Shown: positions 29,300 through 40,255 of the stretch, one piece after another
Position numbering within the stretch: position 1 is the stretch's first letter
How the letters are laid out: every line of letters starts with the position of its first letter
Origin: Phytopythium helicoides
Lineage: Eukaryota > Oomycota > Peronosporomycetes > Pythiales > Pythiaceae
Length of the DNA: 64,000 bases
Reading direction: 5' to 3'
Assembly (NCBI GenBank): GCA_024867545.1
Contig: JANFNE010000003.1
Coordinates: 558,001-622,000, forward strand
Notes under the pieces: generated by a model
The model's database searches: none
What the model saw: the letters and a program-made list of their open reading frames with translations, nothing else
What the model was told of the DNA's origin: nothing
Program-made: the position numbers and the translations under genes

Positions 29300-29694
29300 C
29301 TCGAACAGGAAAAACAACAACAACTCCAAGCACCCCCGTGAGGCAGATCCCTCGCCGTGCCAGGCAGAAGACGCACGGCTCAGCACCAAACTACTGTAGC
29401 TACTGCATCTCGATGGGTACCAGTGACCGGCTCAGCTCCCCACGTTGATCGGAGCACTGGCTCATCGTACGCTTCAATGAACAGAAGCATCTCGACTATC
29501 GGAAGAACAGCAAACCACATTGACACAGGGGCTGCCAGACGCTCAAAGATCGCAATGAAACAACCTTCCTCCAAGTGCCGAACTGGATCGACCCAACTGA
29601 GTTCGCTCTCCGGACGCTTCGCGGCTTCTTCGCCTCGGCCAAGTCTGCTCTCTCATTCTCCCAGTCGTCAAAACCCCTTCACTCACTCACATCC

Positions 29695-32176
29695 ATGGAC
29701 ACTTCAGCCTCATGCTGGGAATGGGAGCGCGACGACTACCTCGAGCACTCAACTGACCGCCTCGGAGATCACTCGGCCGCACGCTACCGCCACTTTCGTC
29801 AGCACGTGGAGCTGCTGAGCGATCTGGATCACTCACTCTTCAGCCTGTTGCTGAATGTCGAGACCTTCCGCGCCGAGCTGGTTGCGCTCGAGCAGCAGAC
29901 GTCGGCGCTGCTGCGGATGGCGCAGACCGTTTACCTGGTGCGGCAGCTGCGGCGGCTCAATGGCGTGTTGGACGCCGCGACGACCTCGCTGGGTCTGGAG
30001 GAGACGGACGACTGGCGTAAGACACTGGAGGAAGAGCGAGCCGAGCGGGTCGAGAGGTTCGCGGGCGAGCTGCGGGGACTACGGCGTTGTGTTGATGAGA
30101 AGAATGATGATGACCCCAACGCCATCAATGCCAAGGACGAGATGGAAATATCAACGCTGAGCTGCTGCGGAGTACCTGAACGGTGAATGTGCGACGCTTG
30201 CATCGGATGTGTATTCGTTTGCGATGGTGATGATTGAGATCGTGAGTGGTAAGCGTCCATGGGGGAATCTTGAGAATGACTTTGCGGTGAAATATCATGC
30301 GAGAAAAGGAAGGATGCTGATGAGGACGTTTGAGATTGGTGATGCCGAATGGGGGTTGATCGAAAGAATGTGCTGTTTTGAGCCATCGGAGCGATTGACT
30401 ATTGATGCTGTTGTGGTGCACTTGACATCGTTACTTGCGAGGATGAATATGGAAGACGTGACTCATCTGAAAAAGACAAATGTATGGATGAACCAAGTGA
30501 GAAATCATGTTGTCGCTCGAGAGGGAGCTTTGATGGTGACAGCAGCGCTGGCAAAGACCAGCAATGTGACAATCTCCAGATACGTTAGCGATCATCTTCT
30601 TGCTGTCCAGTCGATTCGAGGCGAGCCTCCAAGCAAACAAGAAATTGAGGAGATTATACGATCGTTATCATCACAGAACAAAGAAGAGGTGCTGTGGGCC
30701 TTGACTTCCCTGGGAAACATGTGTGCGACAAGTAAGTCAACATCAGCTGCAATAGCTGCATCAGGAGTTATCGCATTCGTGGTGAAGTTCTTGCGTCACG
30801 GTTCGAATCGCCAGAAACAGCGAGCAGCCGGCGCATTGTTGAATTTATCTGAGAACTCGGACAATATTACGTCTATTGCCGCTGCAGGTGCCATACGTCC
30901 GTTAGTGAAGCTATTGGAAGATGGTACTGATAATCAAAAAACAGCCGCCGTCGGAGCGATACGGAATCTGGCACGAAACTCGCACAATAAGACGAAGATC
31001 ATGGAAGCAGGAGCTGTTGATCCATTATTGAAAATATTGAGCGGTGATAACTACGATCTGATAAAAGCTGCTGCTGGTGCATTGTGGAATCTGAGTGTAG
31101 CGTCTGGCAACACAGTGTTGCATGCTATGGCAAAGTCTTTTGAAGACTTTGTGCTGCCCGACATCCCCGATGGTCGGAATGTAGAGTATGTGACAGCTGT
31201 TGTGTATACGTCGGCGAATGGGCATTTCAACCGCAACCAGAACCAAGATTTCTTGCTGATAGCTATCATGATCCTGTTCTTCGCGTGTGTGTCGTTGGCG
31301 ATCATTGTGTTGGTAATGATAGTTGTGCTCGTGAGGGCAATCATTATGGCCTTACCCATTCTCGTGTGCCTGGGAGGCATCGTACTATTCGTACACGTGC
31401 TGAGTTTGCAAGATACCATGGACGTTCATAAAGAAGCTGCGGCTTACGCCTTATCGAATCTGGCCGAGAACTCAGACAGCAACAAAGCGTCGATTGCTGC
31501 TGCGGGTGCAATCGATCCGTTGGTGAAGATGCTGCGTGACGGTACAGAAGGACAGAAAGTAGCTGCGGCTGGTGCGTTGCGGAACCTGGCTGTGAACTCT
31601 GATAACAAAGCTTTAATCGCTCAAGCGGGTGCAATTGACCCTTTGGTGAAGATGCTGAGCGATGGCACTGATGGGCAGAAAGAAGCTGCGACTAGTGCAT
31701 TGCGGAATCTGGCTGTCAATTCGGAAAACGAGGCCTCAATTATTCAGGCGGGTACAGTTCAACCATTAGTGAAGCTGTTGCGCGATGGTACAGACAGACA
31801 AAAAGAACTCGCGGCTAGTGCGTTACGGACTCTTTCCGTGAGCCCAAGCAATATGGTGTGGATTGCTGCCGCGGGATCTATCGATCCGTTGGTGAAAATG
31901 GTGCGTGATGGTACGGAAGGACAGAAATTGGCTGCGGCTGGTGCGTTGCGGAACCTGGCTGTGAACTCTGATAACAAAGCTTTAATCGCTCAAGCGGGTG
32001 CAATTGACCCTTTGGTGAAGATGCTGAGCGATGGCTCGGAGAGTCAGAAGAAACTAGCATCTGGCACATTACGAAATCTAGCTGAAAACCCCGACATCGC
32101 GGCGTTGATTGTTCAAGCGGTGGCTATTGGGCTGCTGAAAAAAATTGGAATGATACCCGATAGCAGTGAGGGCTAG
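29695..32176 (+). CDS. Armadillo-repeat protein with partial protein-kinase domain (frame break near 30160)
   Basis: The first part (ATG 29695, about 155 aa) is a helical N-terminal domain ending in a coiled segment (EEERAERVERFAGELRGLRR). The frame then breaks near 30160 and continues as AAEYLNGE...SDVYSFAMVMIEIVSGKRPWG, which is the APE-to-subdomain-IX part of a protein-kinase C lobe. The kinase N lobe, catalytic loop and DFG motif are absent, so this cannot be an active kinase as written. About twelve armadillo repeats follow (consensus AAGALRNLAVNSDNKALIAQAGAIDPLVKML). At about 31230-31410 the repeats are split by a strongly hydrophobic stretch that could form two membrane helices. A missing segment in the assembly or an unseen intron could explain the kinase truncation. 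Confidence 0.7.
31557..31670. repeat. Recent internal armadillo-repeat duplication (unit 1)
   Basis: A stretch of more than 100 bases here is nearly identical to 31928-32041, while the neighbouring armadillo repeats are much more divergent. This indicates recent internal duplication or conversion. Confidence 0.7.
31928..32041. repeat. Recent internal armadillo-repeat duplication (unit 2)
   Basis: Partner of the unit at 31557-31670, encoding the same GALRNLAVNSDNKALIAQ block with essentially no nucleotide changes. Confidence 0.7.
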
Positions 32177-32473
32177 AGGGAACAAGCACTTAGTGCATCA
32201 CGTAACTTCAATCAATGAGCCTACTCCACAGCGCGTTATTGTGGTTTACCGCCTCAGGAGTCTTGTTACTACACGTGTCTGTTATACTGGATGCAACATG
32301 CTGCGTCTCAACTACCCGTGTTCGTTTTCAGCTTCTTTTTTTTTTTTCAGCCTTTTGCACTCCCAACGAGATGATCAAATGCCAGTCTATCGCCACCACT
32401 CACTCACGTAAACTTCATGTAGATGCATCGGCAAGCTTGTCAAAATGGAGAATCAAAACCTAGTGCTCATTGC

Positions 32474-33785
32474 TCATGCCCACGCATCAAGCACCTCCTT
32501 GCGACCTTTTTGCAATTCGGGGTCTGCTTGATCCAGCGCCTCCACTTGCATGCCGGGAAAATTGCTCTCCAGTAGCGCCTTCAGCCTCGGTAGATCCTCT
32601 TTCGGAGGCGCGTACGTGCCGCTATTGTTGTCGATCACAAGTTTGTGCTGACCGAACAAGTTCCATTCGACGCGGAACTCACCGGCGTACTTGACCTGAA
32701 AACGCGGCTCCAGAGTGCAGCATGTGCTTGGAGAGCATGTCCTTGAAGAAGGACGCTCCCGTCTCGGAAAAGTACCAGCCCCCGTTGGTGATGGCGTACG
32801 TGAAGAGCACGGGCTTGTCGAGCCGCTTGCCATCGTGAATGAGCGCGAAAAAGTCGGTCGGCTGGTGCAAGAGTCCGTAGATGGTTTTCGGATCGTGCTT
32901 GTAGATGAGCGCGTGCTCAGCCTGGATGGCCATGCGAAGCACCGAGGACTGCGGGCGGTCGGGAGAAAAGATTGGCTGGATAGTCGGGTAGTCGTGGTTC
33001 CACTCGTGGTCTTTGGGCAGATACGTCTGGATGTTCTGCAGCTGCACGTGGTACGCCGACGATTGCAACGCGTTCTGGTCGGTCATCGACGCCGTGACGA
33101 TGGCGGTGGTCACACTCAGGTGCTCCGAGAACCGTACGGGTCCGTACTGCCTCACGAACGGCTCATAGCTCGGAGCTGCCTCCTGCGACCTGACCCTCAC
33201 AACAATGGACCCCGACCGCTTGCCTCGGTGGTGGATGGACAGCTCGAACTGCATGTTTGTGCCTTCCGTGTGGACAGCCGTGAACTGCGTCGACCCGAGC
33301 GGGTCGTCGGCGCTCACGTCCTTGTCGAGCAGGAAGAGCTTGCACACGGCGTCCGGTCGCACGTTGGTGAAGTGGAAGACCTCGTTCCACACGGGCTCGA
33401 GCGTGGAGAAGATCGGCCGCGTCCTGCCACGGAGCCATCCGGTCGACCAGTCGATGAAACCGTCAACTTCAACCAGCTACCGTTTCATCGCGAGACGCTG
33501 ACTCACCAGGCCACGCGCTGGCCGTCCACCTCGATGACGACGTACGCGTCGCTGGAGAACACGCGGCCCTTAAGCACGGCGCCAAGCTCCAGCATATCGC
33601 CCGCCGCGATGCCCTGCGCATGTTCGTCAGCCGAAACCGTCCGCCTCTTGTGGACACTCGACAGCGGAGCGGACCTTGGCCGACACGATCTCCAGCTCCA
33701 CGTCCAGCGGGCCCGAGGAGCGCGCGGACGCTACGCGCACGGGCGCGGGGGCCGCGAGCGACGACGAGGAAGGCGCTTGGCCCAT
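32474..33785 (-). CDS. N-myristoylated C2-domain protein, intron-containing paralogue (one frameshift)
   Basis: ATG 33785 gives MGQAPSSSS, again a myristoylation signal. Two short GT..AG introns restore the C2 domain. The first is 33614-33674 (SAK joined to GIAAGDMLELGAVLKG). The second is 33424-33506 (VAW joined to TRPIFSTLEPVWNE). The rest is collinear with 20632-21867, including YAITNGGWYFSETGASFF and HKLVIDNNSGTYAPP. One extra base near 32695 shifts the frame between GAAFS and VKYAGEFRVE. I regard that as a likely sequence error. Overall identity to the other copy is high in the second half and low at the N-terminus, apart from the Gly-2 signal. Confidence 0.8.
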
Positions 33786-34159
33786 GGCGAGTCGGCGAAT
33801 GACTCGGATGGGCACAGCGACACATGGCTATAAACCTTCATAAACCGATGTTTGTTACATTTAGTATTCACTATGTACCCACAAACATACAAATGGCAAA
33901 TGAAAGCTCCAAGGAATTACTCTCGAATCGACGACATTGATGGTTCTTCGCATGTCAGTACCGCGATCCATAATAACCGCACGTATTTTAAAATTATATA
34001 CGTAACAATGCACTCATTAAAACGGATTATAGAATCAAGTTGAAGTGGTCTCTCGTGGAGGTCGACATGGGCGGCGCTGCGCTCCATGACGGCGCGCTGC
34101 TCGCTGCTCTACGGCGCTCGAGGGCTCAAGACGAAGGACATTCACTCTCTGCTCTGCTG
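33786..34159. other. Intergenic region
   Basis: About 370 bases, AT-richer than its surroundings, upstream of the C2 gene and 3' of the next minus-strand frame. Nothing is recognised. Confidence 0.4.
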
Positions 34160-34813
34160 CTAGAAGAGGCGGCGGCGCGTGCGCGGCCGCAGCGTGGCGA
34201 GGCGCGCGGCTGACGACGATGTTGCGGCCGATGCGGTGGACGGCGTGGCGCGGAGGCTGCGGCTTGGTGCGCTGAAGCAGGCCGAGAGGCACGAGGACCC
34301 GCAGCAGGAGAAGCAGCTGGAGCTGCGACGCGTCTGGGCGGTTGAAGGAGCTAGCGGAGGTCGCAGGTGAGCCAGCAGCGGCGTGCGGCCGCCGCGAAAG
34401 TCGGTGGTGGGAGCCCAAGACGTCAGGCTCAGCAGCTCGTCCGACCGCAGCGGCGAGAGCGTGGCCGCGGCTTCCTCGAAGGCTGCAGAGCTTTCCTCGC
34501 TGGTCCGCGAGCGCTTGGAGCGAGGCTTGGAGCTCGGTGCGGGACTTGGAGATGGAGAGGAAAGAGCTGGGGGCTCGGCGTCGGGCTCGCTTAGCGTCGA
34601 CATCAGCAGCAGGTCGTCGTCGAGGAACGCGTACGGGTCGTATAACTCTAGTGAGAGCGTCGATGGCGGCGGGAACGAATCCAGGATCTCCATCAACCAC
34701 GCAAATTCGTCGTCGATGGGACTGCGATCTCGCAGGTTCTGCGACGGAGGGCTTCCATCTGGTACGTCGCTGGACGGAGGTGGAGAGGAGGCGGCGGCAC
34801 GAGGCGAAGCCAT
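34160..34813 (-). CDS. Small Ser/Pro-rich protein with acidic and basic patches, unknown
   Basis: A 217-aa frame from ATG 34813 (MASPRAAASSPPP). It has an acidic-hydrophobic segment (DDEFAWLMEILDSFPPP, then LYDPYAFLDDDLLLM) that looks like a transcriptional activation region. A basic cluster (KPRSKRSRTSEE) could be a nuclear localisation signal. The C-terminal third is Ser/Cys/Arg-rich and may not be genuine. A longer overlapping minus-strand frame exists in another phase, but its composition looks like a shadow. I do not recognise a family, and a regulatory nuclear protein is only a guess. Confidence 0.4.
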   Translation of the reverse strand: MASPRAAASSPPPSSDVPDGSPPSQNLRDRSPIDDEFAWLMEILDSFPPPSTLSLELYDPYAFLDDDLLLMSTLSEPDAEPPALSSPSPSPAPSSKPRSKRSRTSEESSAAFEEAAATLSPLRSDELLSLTSWAPTTDFRGGRTPLLAHLRPPLAPSTAQTRRSSSCFSCCGSSCLSACFSAPSRSLRATPSTASAATSSSAARLATLRPRTRRRLF

Positions 34814-35050
34814 GGAGGACTGCAACACCCGAAGGTGAATTCTGCACTGACAGGGTCTTGGGCACCGCCGCTTCTTGCCGTCTTTTCTCCATGTACCTTC
34901 TCGCCGGGGCTTGCATTCAAAATCTTGAAATCGTGGACGAATGCGGCTGCGGACTTTCTCCATTACGACCGATAAGAAGTCTTGTCATGAATGGAAAATG
35001 TACTCGCGGTGAACACCAGGAGCGAACTCTATAAACAAATGCAGACTCTA

Positions 35051-36872
35051 CTACTGCTGGGCCAGCTCGCTCTCATCCAGCATCTCCTCAGGCTGCAGGA
35101 ACTTTTGAAACCACGGACGCGCGCGCACGACGTCGCCAAAGTCCTCGGGGTCAAAGTCGTCTTCGAGCGCACCGTAGCTCGAGGCCGTTTCGAGCCACTC
35201 GCGGGACTTCTGCTCGTCGAGGAACGCAGGGCTCGCAAACAAACACGAGAGGTGATACGCACCGAGCTTGTCGTGGAGGTGGTGGGCAGACCGCAGCACC
35301 TCGATAGCGTGCACGAAGCGAGGGTTTTCCTGCTGCTTCTGCTTCTGAAGCTTCTTTTTCTGCGCAATACCGCGAGGCTTGACCTTCTTCTTCTCACTCG
35401 CCTCGGACGCACCCGCCTCACCTTCAGGGAACGCGCGAAGGAACGCTGCGAGACCCTTACCAAGTGAGTTAAGCATGTGCGGGATGCTCACGTCGATGCC
35501 GTCCATGTCTGGCTCAAAGTCGGCCACCGTGTCACAGCGCACACAAATCTCATGGCACTCCTCGATCGGGAACTCCACATCCAGAAGCGCGCTGCAAAAC
35601 TTGGACTCCAGATCATCAAAGAGCGGCTGCCACGAAATAGCTGGTCGTCTCCTTCGCTGGCATCTTGCTCGCCATCACGCAGCGTCGAGCAAGGTAGTTT
35701 GTCAGCTCCATCAAAGCCTCGGGGTTGTTTGGGCTTAGCTCTGATGATCGCCATCACCACAACATCGTTAGACTTCAATCCGCTCTACTGAGTTGTCTTC
35801 ATCACCAACTTACCAAGCGCCTTGTAAAATAGCGCGAGCGTGCGCTCGAAGCGCGTGGCCCAGTCGCTCGACTCGAGCGTGCCCTGCAGTATCGCCTCCA
35901 GCAGCTTGACCTCGGCATAATCCTGCGACCGTCACGATATCGTCGTCTTCGTCCACATCTTCGTCATTACCGCTTTCGTCGTTGTCGTTCGACGAGTCCT
36001 TCTTTGTATCGCTCTCTACCTCCTTGGACGACTCGCGCTCGTAAATCTTCTCCAGCTCATCGCACACCGCAAGCGCCTGATCAAGTCGGACGCACTGATG
36101 AGGTTAGCAACTGGCTTTTGGCGAAAAAGTGGGCACAGTAGCCCACCTTCTGATAGTACTCGTTGGCGACCTCGTGGCCACCGCCGTCCTCCAGGAAGCG
36201 CAGCAGATCACCGCCCTCCTTGAGCGACTTGGCGTACTGGAACCGCGACTCGAACGTAGTTCCGCCGTCCACATCCACCGCTTGCTGGCATACAATTCAT
36301 CAGTCTCTCCATCAAAACCGCGTCCACACGACCACTCCACCAACCTCAAACTTGGCGAGCGCCTTGTCAAGCACCGCGCGGTCGCGCGTCTCAGTAGCGA
36401 CGATCATCAGCGACGATCCCCACAGCGTGAACCCGACCGGTCCGAACGCAGCCTCATCGCCACCCGACAGCTCGTGCATCTGCTGGAACTTGTCAGCAGC
36501 GGCCTCGGCGAGCGTCGGGTCCTCGTTGAGCGACGCCAGCCGCGCGAGCGCCGTGCCCCAGAGGAAAAACGCGTCCAGCTGCTTGGCCGTTGGCATCTCC
36601 GGGTGGCCGTCCAGGATCTTCTTGACGCGCTTGCCGATCTGCCAGGTCTCTGCGAGCGCCACCACCTCTGCATTAGCGCATTTTCACCAGTGCGAGTCCG
36701 CTAAGTTCGCACGCTTCTGGGACGTCTCCTCCGTCTGCAGCAGCTCGTTGATGCTCGCCAGCTCGCGCTCCACCTCCGCAAGTGCCTGCGAGCCGCCCGA
36801 GCGCTTGGCCGGCGGCCCCGCGGGCTCCTCGGCCGCCTCGGCGCGCGCGCGCTTCCGCCCGTCGCCCGCCAT
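35051..36872 (-). CDS. TPR-like nuclear/cytosolic protein, multi-exon
   Basis: ATG 36872 (MAGDGRKRARAEAAEEP, with a basic NLS-like start). Introns at about 36668-36712, 36285-36344, 36077-36146 and 35751-35814 join exons into one protein. These include FFLWGTALARLASLNEDPTLAEAAADKF, EYYQKALAVCDELEKIYERE and ELSPNNPEALMELTNYLARR, all of TPR-like helical character. The C-terminus is GALEDDFDPEDFGDVVRARPWFQKFL, followed by a short acidic end. Two +1 frameshifts (near 35930 and 35636) remain after splicing. The overall plan is reminiscent of fungal Ett1/Nro1-type TPR proteins, but I would not name it with confidence. Confidence 0.65.
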
Positions 36873-38327
36873 TGACTCGACTTGGCTGCGGAAAATGTGA
36901 CAGTGACGCGACGATAGGTGCGCGATGATGAGCTTACGTTCGCACGCTAGGTTCGACATGGCTACAAAATGGAGGCTGCAAGCGAATGGAGCTCTGCTAG
37001 CTCCATGCGAGAGCTGTGGGAGTTTGGAAGTAATAGATGAAGACTAGAAGGCGGAGCGAGGCGTAAAAGGTGGTCTAGTGTAAAAGTTAAACATGTGAAG
37101 AAAGGATCTCAACTTCCCAGTTCTCGATTGATGCAGCACTGCTCCATCCAACAAGTCGAAGTTTCTGAAGTTGGTGGAGCGCAGGAAGATTGTGGTGCCA
37201 AAGATCTCGTTCGTGTTGTCTTGATACTGTTGGTCGTCACGGCAAAATAGCTCTCAGTATCCGATGATTCCCCCTTCAGCCGTCTAGAACCATCAATATG
37301 AGCCACTGACACTGCGTTCTGCTGCCTGATAGCGAGAGGCAAATCCAGTAATCGAGCCAAGGCCGAAGCGATTCATGTCTTGAGTGGAACTTGAGTAGTG
37401 ATAACGAAATTCCGAAGTGGAACAACAAAAGGTGGATGCGGTCCACTCAAACCTTGTTTGACACATAGAGAGTCGGAAGAATTGTCCGGAGGCTGAGATT
37501 TGTTACCAGTTTACTGTTAGTCTTTTGTTTTTTTCTGTGTGAAAACCAGCAAGTGTAGACACCACCTGGCTAGTAAGCTGCGTGCACAGTTTCAGCACAG
37601 TGTCTTCTCGAACAACCCAAGACCAAAGACGAAAAAAAATTCGCCTCGCACAAACCCTAACTCATCGGAAAGATCCGCGTCGTTGACCATTTTGTTGACT
37701 TGTGTTGAAAGCCTGCAGAGAAACCGACTCAAAACTCGCTCGCACACGTTGCAAGCAGCTCTTACAGCCAATTGAGTGGTTCCCTACACGCGGCCATCAA
37801 AAATGTGCAGGAAGTCTTCTTGTGGCGACTCTGGTGAAGACACAGATATAAGTGAATTTGCAACAACGCGGATCACCTGTTCCCTATTTGGTAGCAGCAT
37901 CTTTTGAGAGCATGTATAGTAGCTTCCTGCTGTGTCCTGCCGTATTGGTTTGCTCTACTTCGCCAAGGACTCCTGCTCAATTTTGCTGAAGAGATGGATA
38001 TTTTACCCATTCAGCAGCGATGGTAAGCATCGTTGCATGCTGCATAGGCAGATAGTCTGGACGACGAGAGACTGGTAAATGGGGAACTGCTCAAGGACCA
38101 TGGACGGACGCAATGATAGCGTGTCTGCAAAGGTGCAAAGCGGCTGGATGGAGGTCACCAAGCTCCATATGGAGCTGCTGATATCAAGTCTGTGAGAAAT
38201 GTGAGCGGTCCGCGCGTGGTACAAAACGCTGCGTGTTGGTGCACTGCTGGCTCATGTTTGGCGTCGTATCCGTGCATCCTCCTTCTTCATCCAGCCTGTA
38301 GCGCCGCTCGCAGCCCTCTCCGCCTTG
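36873..38327. other. Intergenic region, 1.45 kb
   Basis: Contains a probable relic of the secreted family at 37109-37420 (listed separately). The rest shows no supported gene. It is AT-richer than the flanking coding regions. Confidence 0.4.
37109..37400 (-). pseudogene. Possible decayed member of the secreted cysteine-rich family
   Basis: In one minus-strand frame the sequence NEIFGTTIFLRSTNF appears, resembling DEIFGDTVYLRIDFY of the family core, and is followed by LLDGAVLHQ where the family has ADGVCHSM. Just upstream, at 37403-37420, the minus strand reads CCACTTCGGAATTTCGTT, nearly the same as the core promoter site of member 4. Cysteines and the remaining blocks are lost. The evidence is suggestive, not firm. 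Confidence 0.4.
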
Positions 38328-38740
38328 CTAGTGGCCGTGGCCGTGGAAGCCGTCCTTCATCTTGTACCGCACGCCGCAGTACTTGCACGTCTGCGCCGAG
38401 TGGTGCTTGACCGTGTCCAGCTGGATGTACTCGAGCGGGTGTCCAAGCGCGCCGCCACCGCCGTCGCACACTGCCACGCTTCCCTCCACCTCCACGACGG
38501 GCACCTTGGCGATGCGCAGCTCCGCGTCGCTGCGGTGGCGCACCGTGTCCTGCCATCACGCGTCACCGTCACTCTTTCGCCGCTCCTGGCGCCAATTCTG
38601 CGCCGATTTCGCTCGTTCCGCACCTCGTAGGGCGTCGCCCCGTCGTAGATGGACGCGAAGCCCGCGCGCTGCTGTCGCGAGGCCGCGCGAGCCGCTGGGG
38701 CCGCCGCGCGCGCCGCCGCTTTGCCGATCGCCCGCAGCAT
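38328..38740 (-). CDS. NDUFS6: Mitochondrial complex I subunit, NDUFS6 type (zf-CHCC)
   Basis: ATG 38740 starts a mitochondrial-type presequence rich in Ala and Arg (MLRAIGKAAARAAAPAARAA). A 74-nt intron (38550-38623) joins GATPYE to DTVRHRSDAELRI. The C-terminal half carries the zf-CHCC signature: VCDGGGGALGHPLEYIQLD, then CKYCGVRY. Its conserved Cys, His and two further Cys bind zinc in the NDUFS6 (13 kDa) subunit of NADH:ubiquinone oxidoreductase. About 112 aa fits the family. It is followed on the plus strand by an unrelated gene starting at 38970. Confidence 0.85.
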
Positions 38741-38969
38741 CTCGGCCTGTCCGCCGCTCGTTTTCCGGTTTGGCCCCCTCGAGGCCTCGCGCCACCTCCG
38801 GAACCGCAGTGTCGCGCGACGGTGTAGCGACAGTTGACAGAAGGTCGCACGAACACCTCTACAGGCAAATGCAGCAAACTCATCCATATCCATCTTGAGA
38901 TTTGTATAAGGTCAAATGTGTAATTAATCCCGAAAGCGACGAAAAAGGCAACGTTGCCACCACTTTGAC

Positions 38970-40102
38970 ATGGCGTGGATCGCCGAGGCTGGAGAAGGTG
39001 CCGAGGCGCTCGCTGGCGCGGCGCCTGGCGAGCTCCAGGGCTCGCGAGCGCTGCTGCTGGCGCGACCCACGGGCGTCTACACGTGCGCGCGGCTGGTGGC
39101 GGGCCGCGCGCCCGCTCTGGCGTCGCTGGTGGCCTGGCGCTTCCACCTCGAGCGGCTGGCGACGGGGCTGCGGTCGGTGGACGCCGCGGTGTCGAGTGAG
39201 GCGGTCGACGAGCTGCAGACGCGGACGAACCGGATGGTCGAGAGGGTCGCGGAGGTGGCCGACAGGAGCGGAGACCTCATGGTCACGGCGCTGTGGTGGG
39301 AGAAGGCCGACAGCGGCGAGCGCGTGGTCACGGTGCACGCGTGCAGCATGCCGCAGGTAGATTGGCAGAGGCAGGAGCTGGGGAGCAGCTGCAGGAGGAT
39401 GACCACGCTACGTGATGCAGCCAAAGCTGCAGGGAGCCTCGGCGTTCGTGTGCGGGGATGCGAGGGAGAACGCGCGCTGCAAACACTCCAAGTGGGTAGT
39501 CGACCGCGCCCCGATTGAGAAGCGAGCCAGACGCGTTGAGAAGGAGCTCGGCTCGACGTTCCAGGAGGTGTTGCTGTCGGCAGAGGGACAAGATGGAGAC
39601 CGCCTGCTGCTGGAGGGCTCCGTGTCCAACTTCTTTGTCGGTGAGTCACCTCTCGCCTTTCTGCAGACAACACTCGTGATGCTAACTCGTTGTGGGCGGG
39701 TAGTACGAAATGGCTGCGTCGTGACCGCTGAAGTCGACGTGCTGCATGGAAGCACTCGGGAGCTTGTGCTTGCTGCCTGCAAGGACTTAGAGATCCCTGT
39801 CGTGTTCGAGCCCCCGCGGCTGTCGGAACGTGACAATTGGACCGCCGCATTCGTCACTAGTGCGTTGCCTCCTCCCTGCAACTTCGCGGAAAAAGTTGTG
39901 CACTTACAGGATTGATTGTGCGCTGATTCTAGGTGCGGTACGAATTGTCATGGAAATCACGACGCTTTTTTGGGAAGAGATGGGCTCGTCAACGCCGGAG
40001 TTCCGAAAACTGGAGCTGTCAAGCACCGGATCTGACATCCCTCGCCGCATTCGCGACCACATCCTGGCCCAGCGCATGTACTTATCAGCGACAAAGCAGT
40101 AA
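38970..40102 (+). CDS. Class-IV aminotransferase-like protein (D-aminotransferase/ADCL fold), four exons
   Basis: ATG 38970. Introns 39357-39420, 39641-39703 and 39860-39932, all GT..AG, give one frame ending at 40102 (about 310 aa). The diagnostic block is EVLLSAEGQDGDRLLLEGSVSNFF, the conserved loop of fold-type IV PLP enzymes. Then follow TRELVLAACKDLEIPVVFEP and a C-terminal extension. The segment where the PLP-binding Lys normally sits reads CKHSKWVVDRAPIEKR. This resembles the plant homologues in which the canonical Lys context is altered, so transaminase activity is not certain. Splice junctions were inferred by continuity of homology and consensus sites. Confidence 0.75.
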
Positions 40103-40255
40103 GCACGCTACTTACATACATGAAATCTGCTTTTTGAAGTGGTTGGAGTGCTTTTCATGACTTGAATGACAAGTCGCGTCGTGAAGCGGCGTCAGCTGCA
40201 GTGAACCGTCACTTTGATCCTTCAACCGTGTGTCCGTGTCGGTCGACAGAGGCAA

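Larger units (their letters stand above)
29079..29694. other. Divergent spacer between member 6 and the armadillo protein
   Basis: About 615 bases carrying the core-promoter-like site and one 15-bp element for member 6, and the presumed promoter of the plus-strand armadillo gene. No other gene is supported. Confidence 0.4.

Noticed and set aside
29078..29333. N-terminal extension of secreted member 6 to 29333
   Set aside because: It would bury the signal peptide and cover the core-promoter match at 29140-29157.
34035..34916. 293-codon minus-strand frame overlapping the Ser/Pro-rich protein
   Set aside because: Arg/His-rich shadow composition. The alternative frame has a better start and a protein-like acidic segment.
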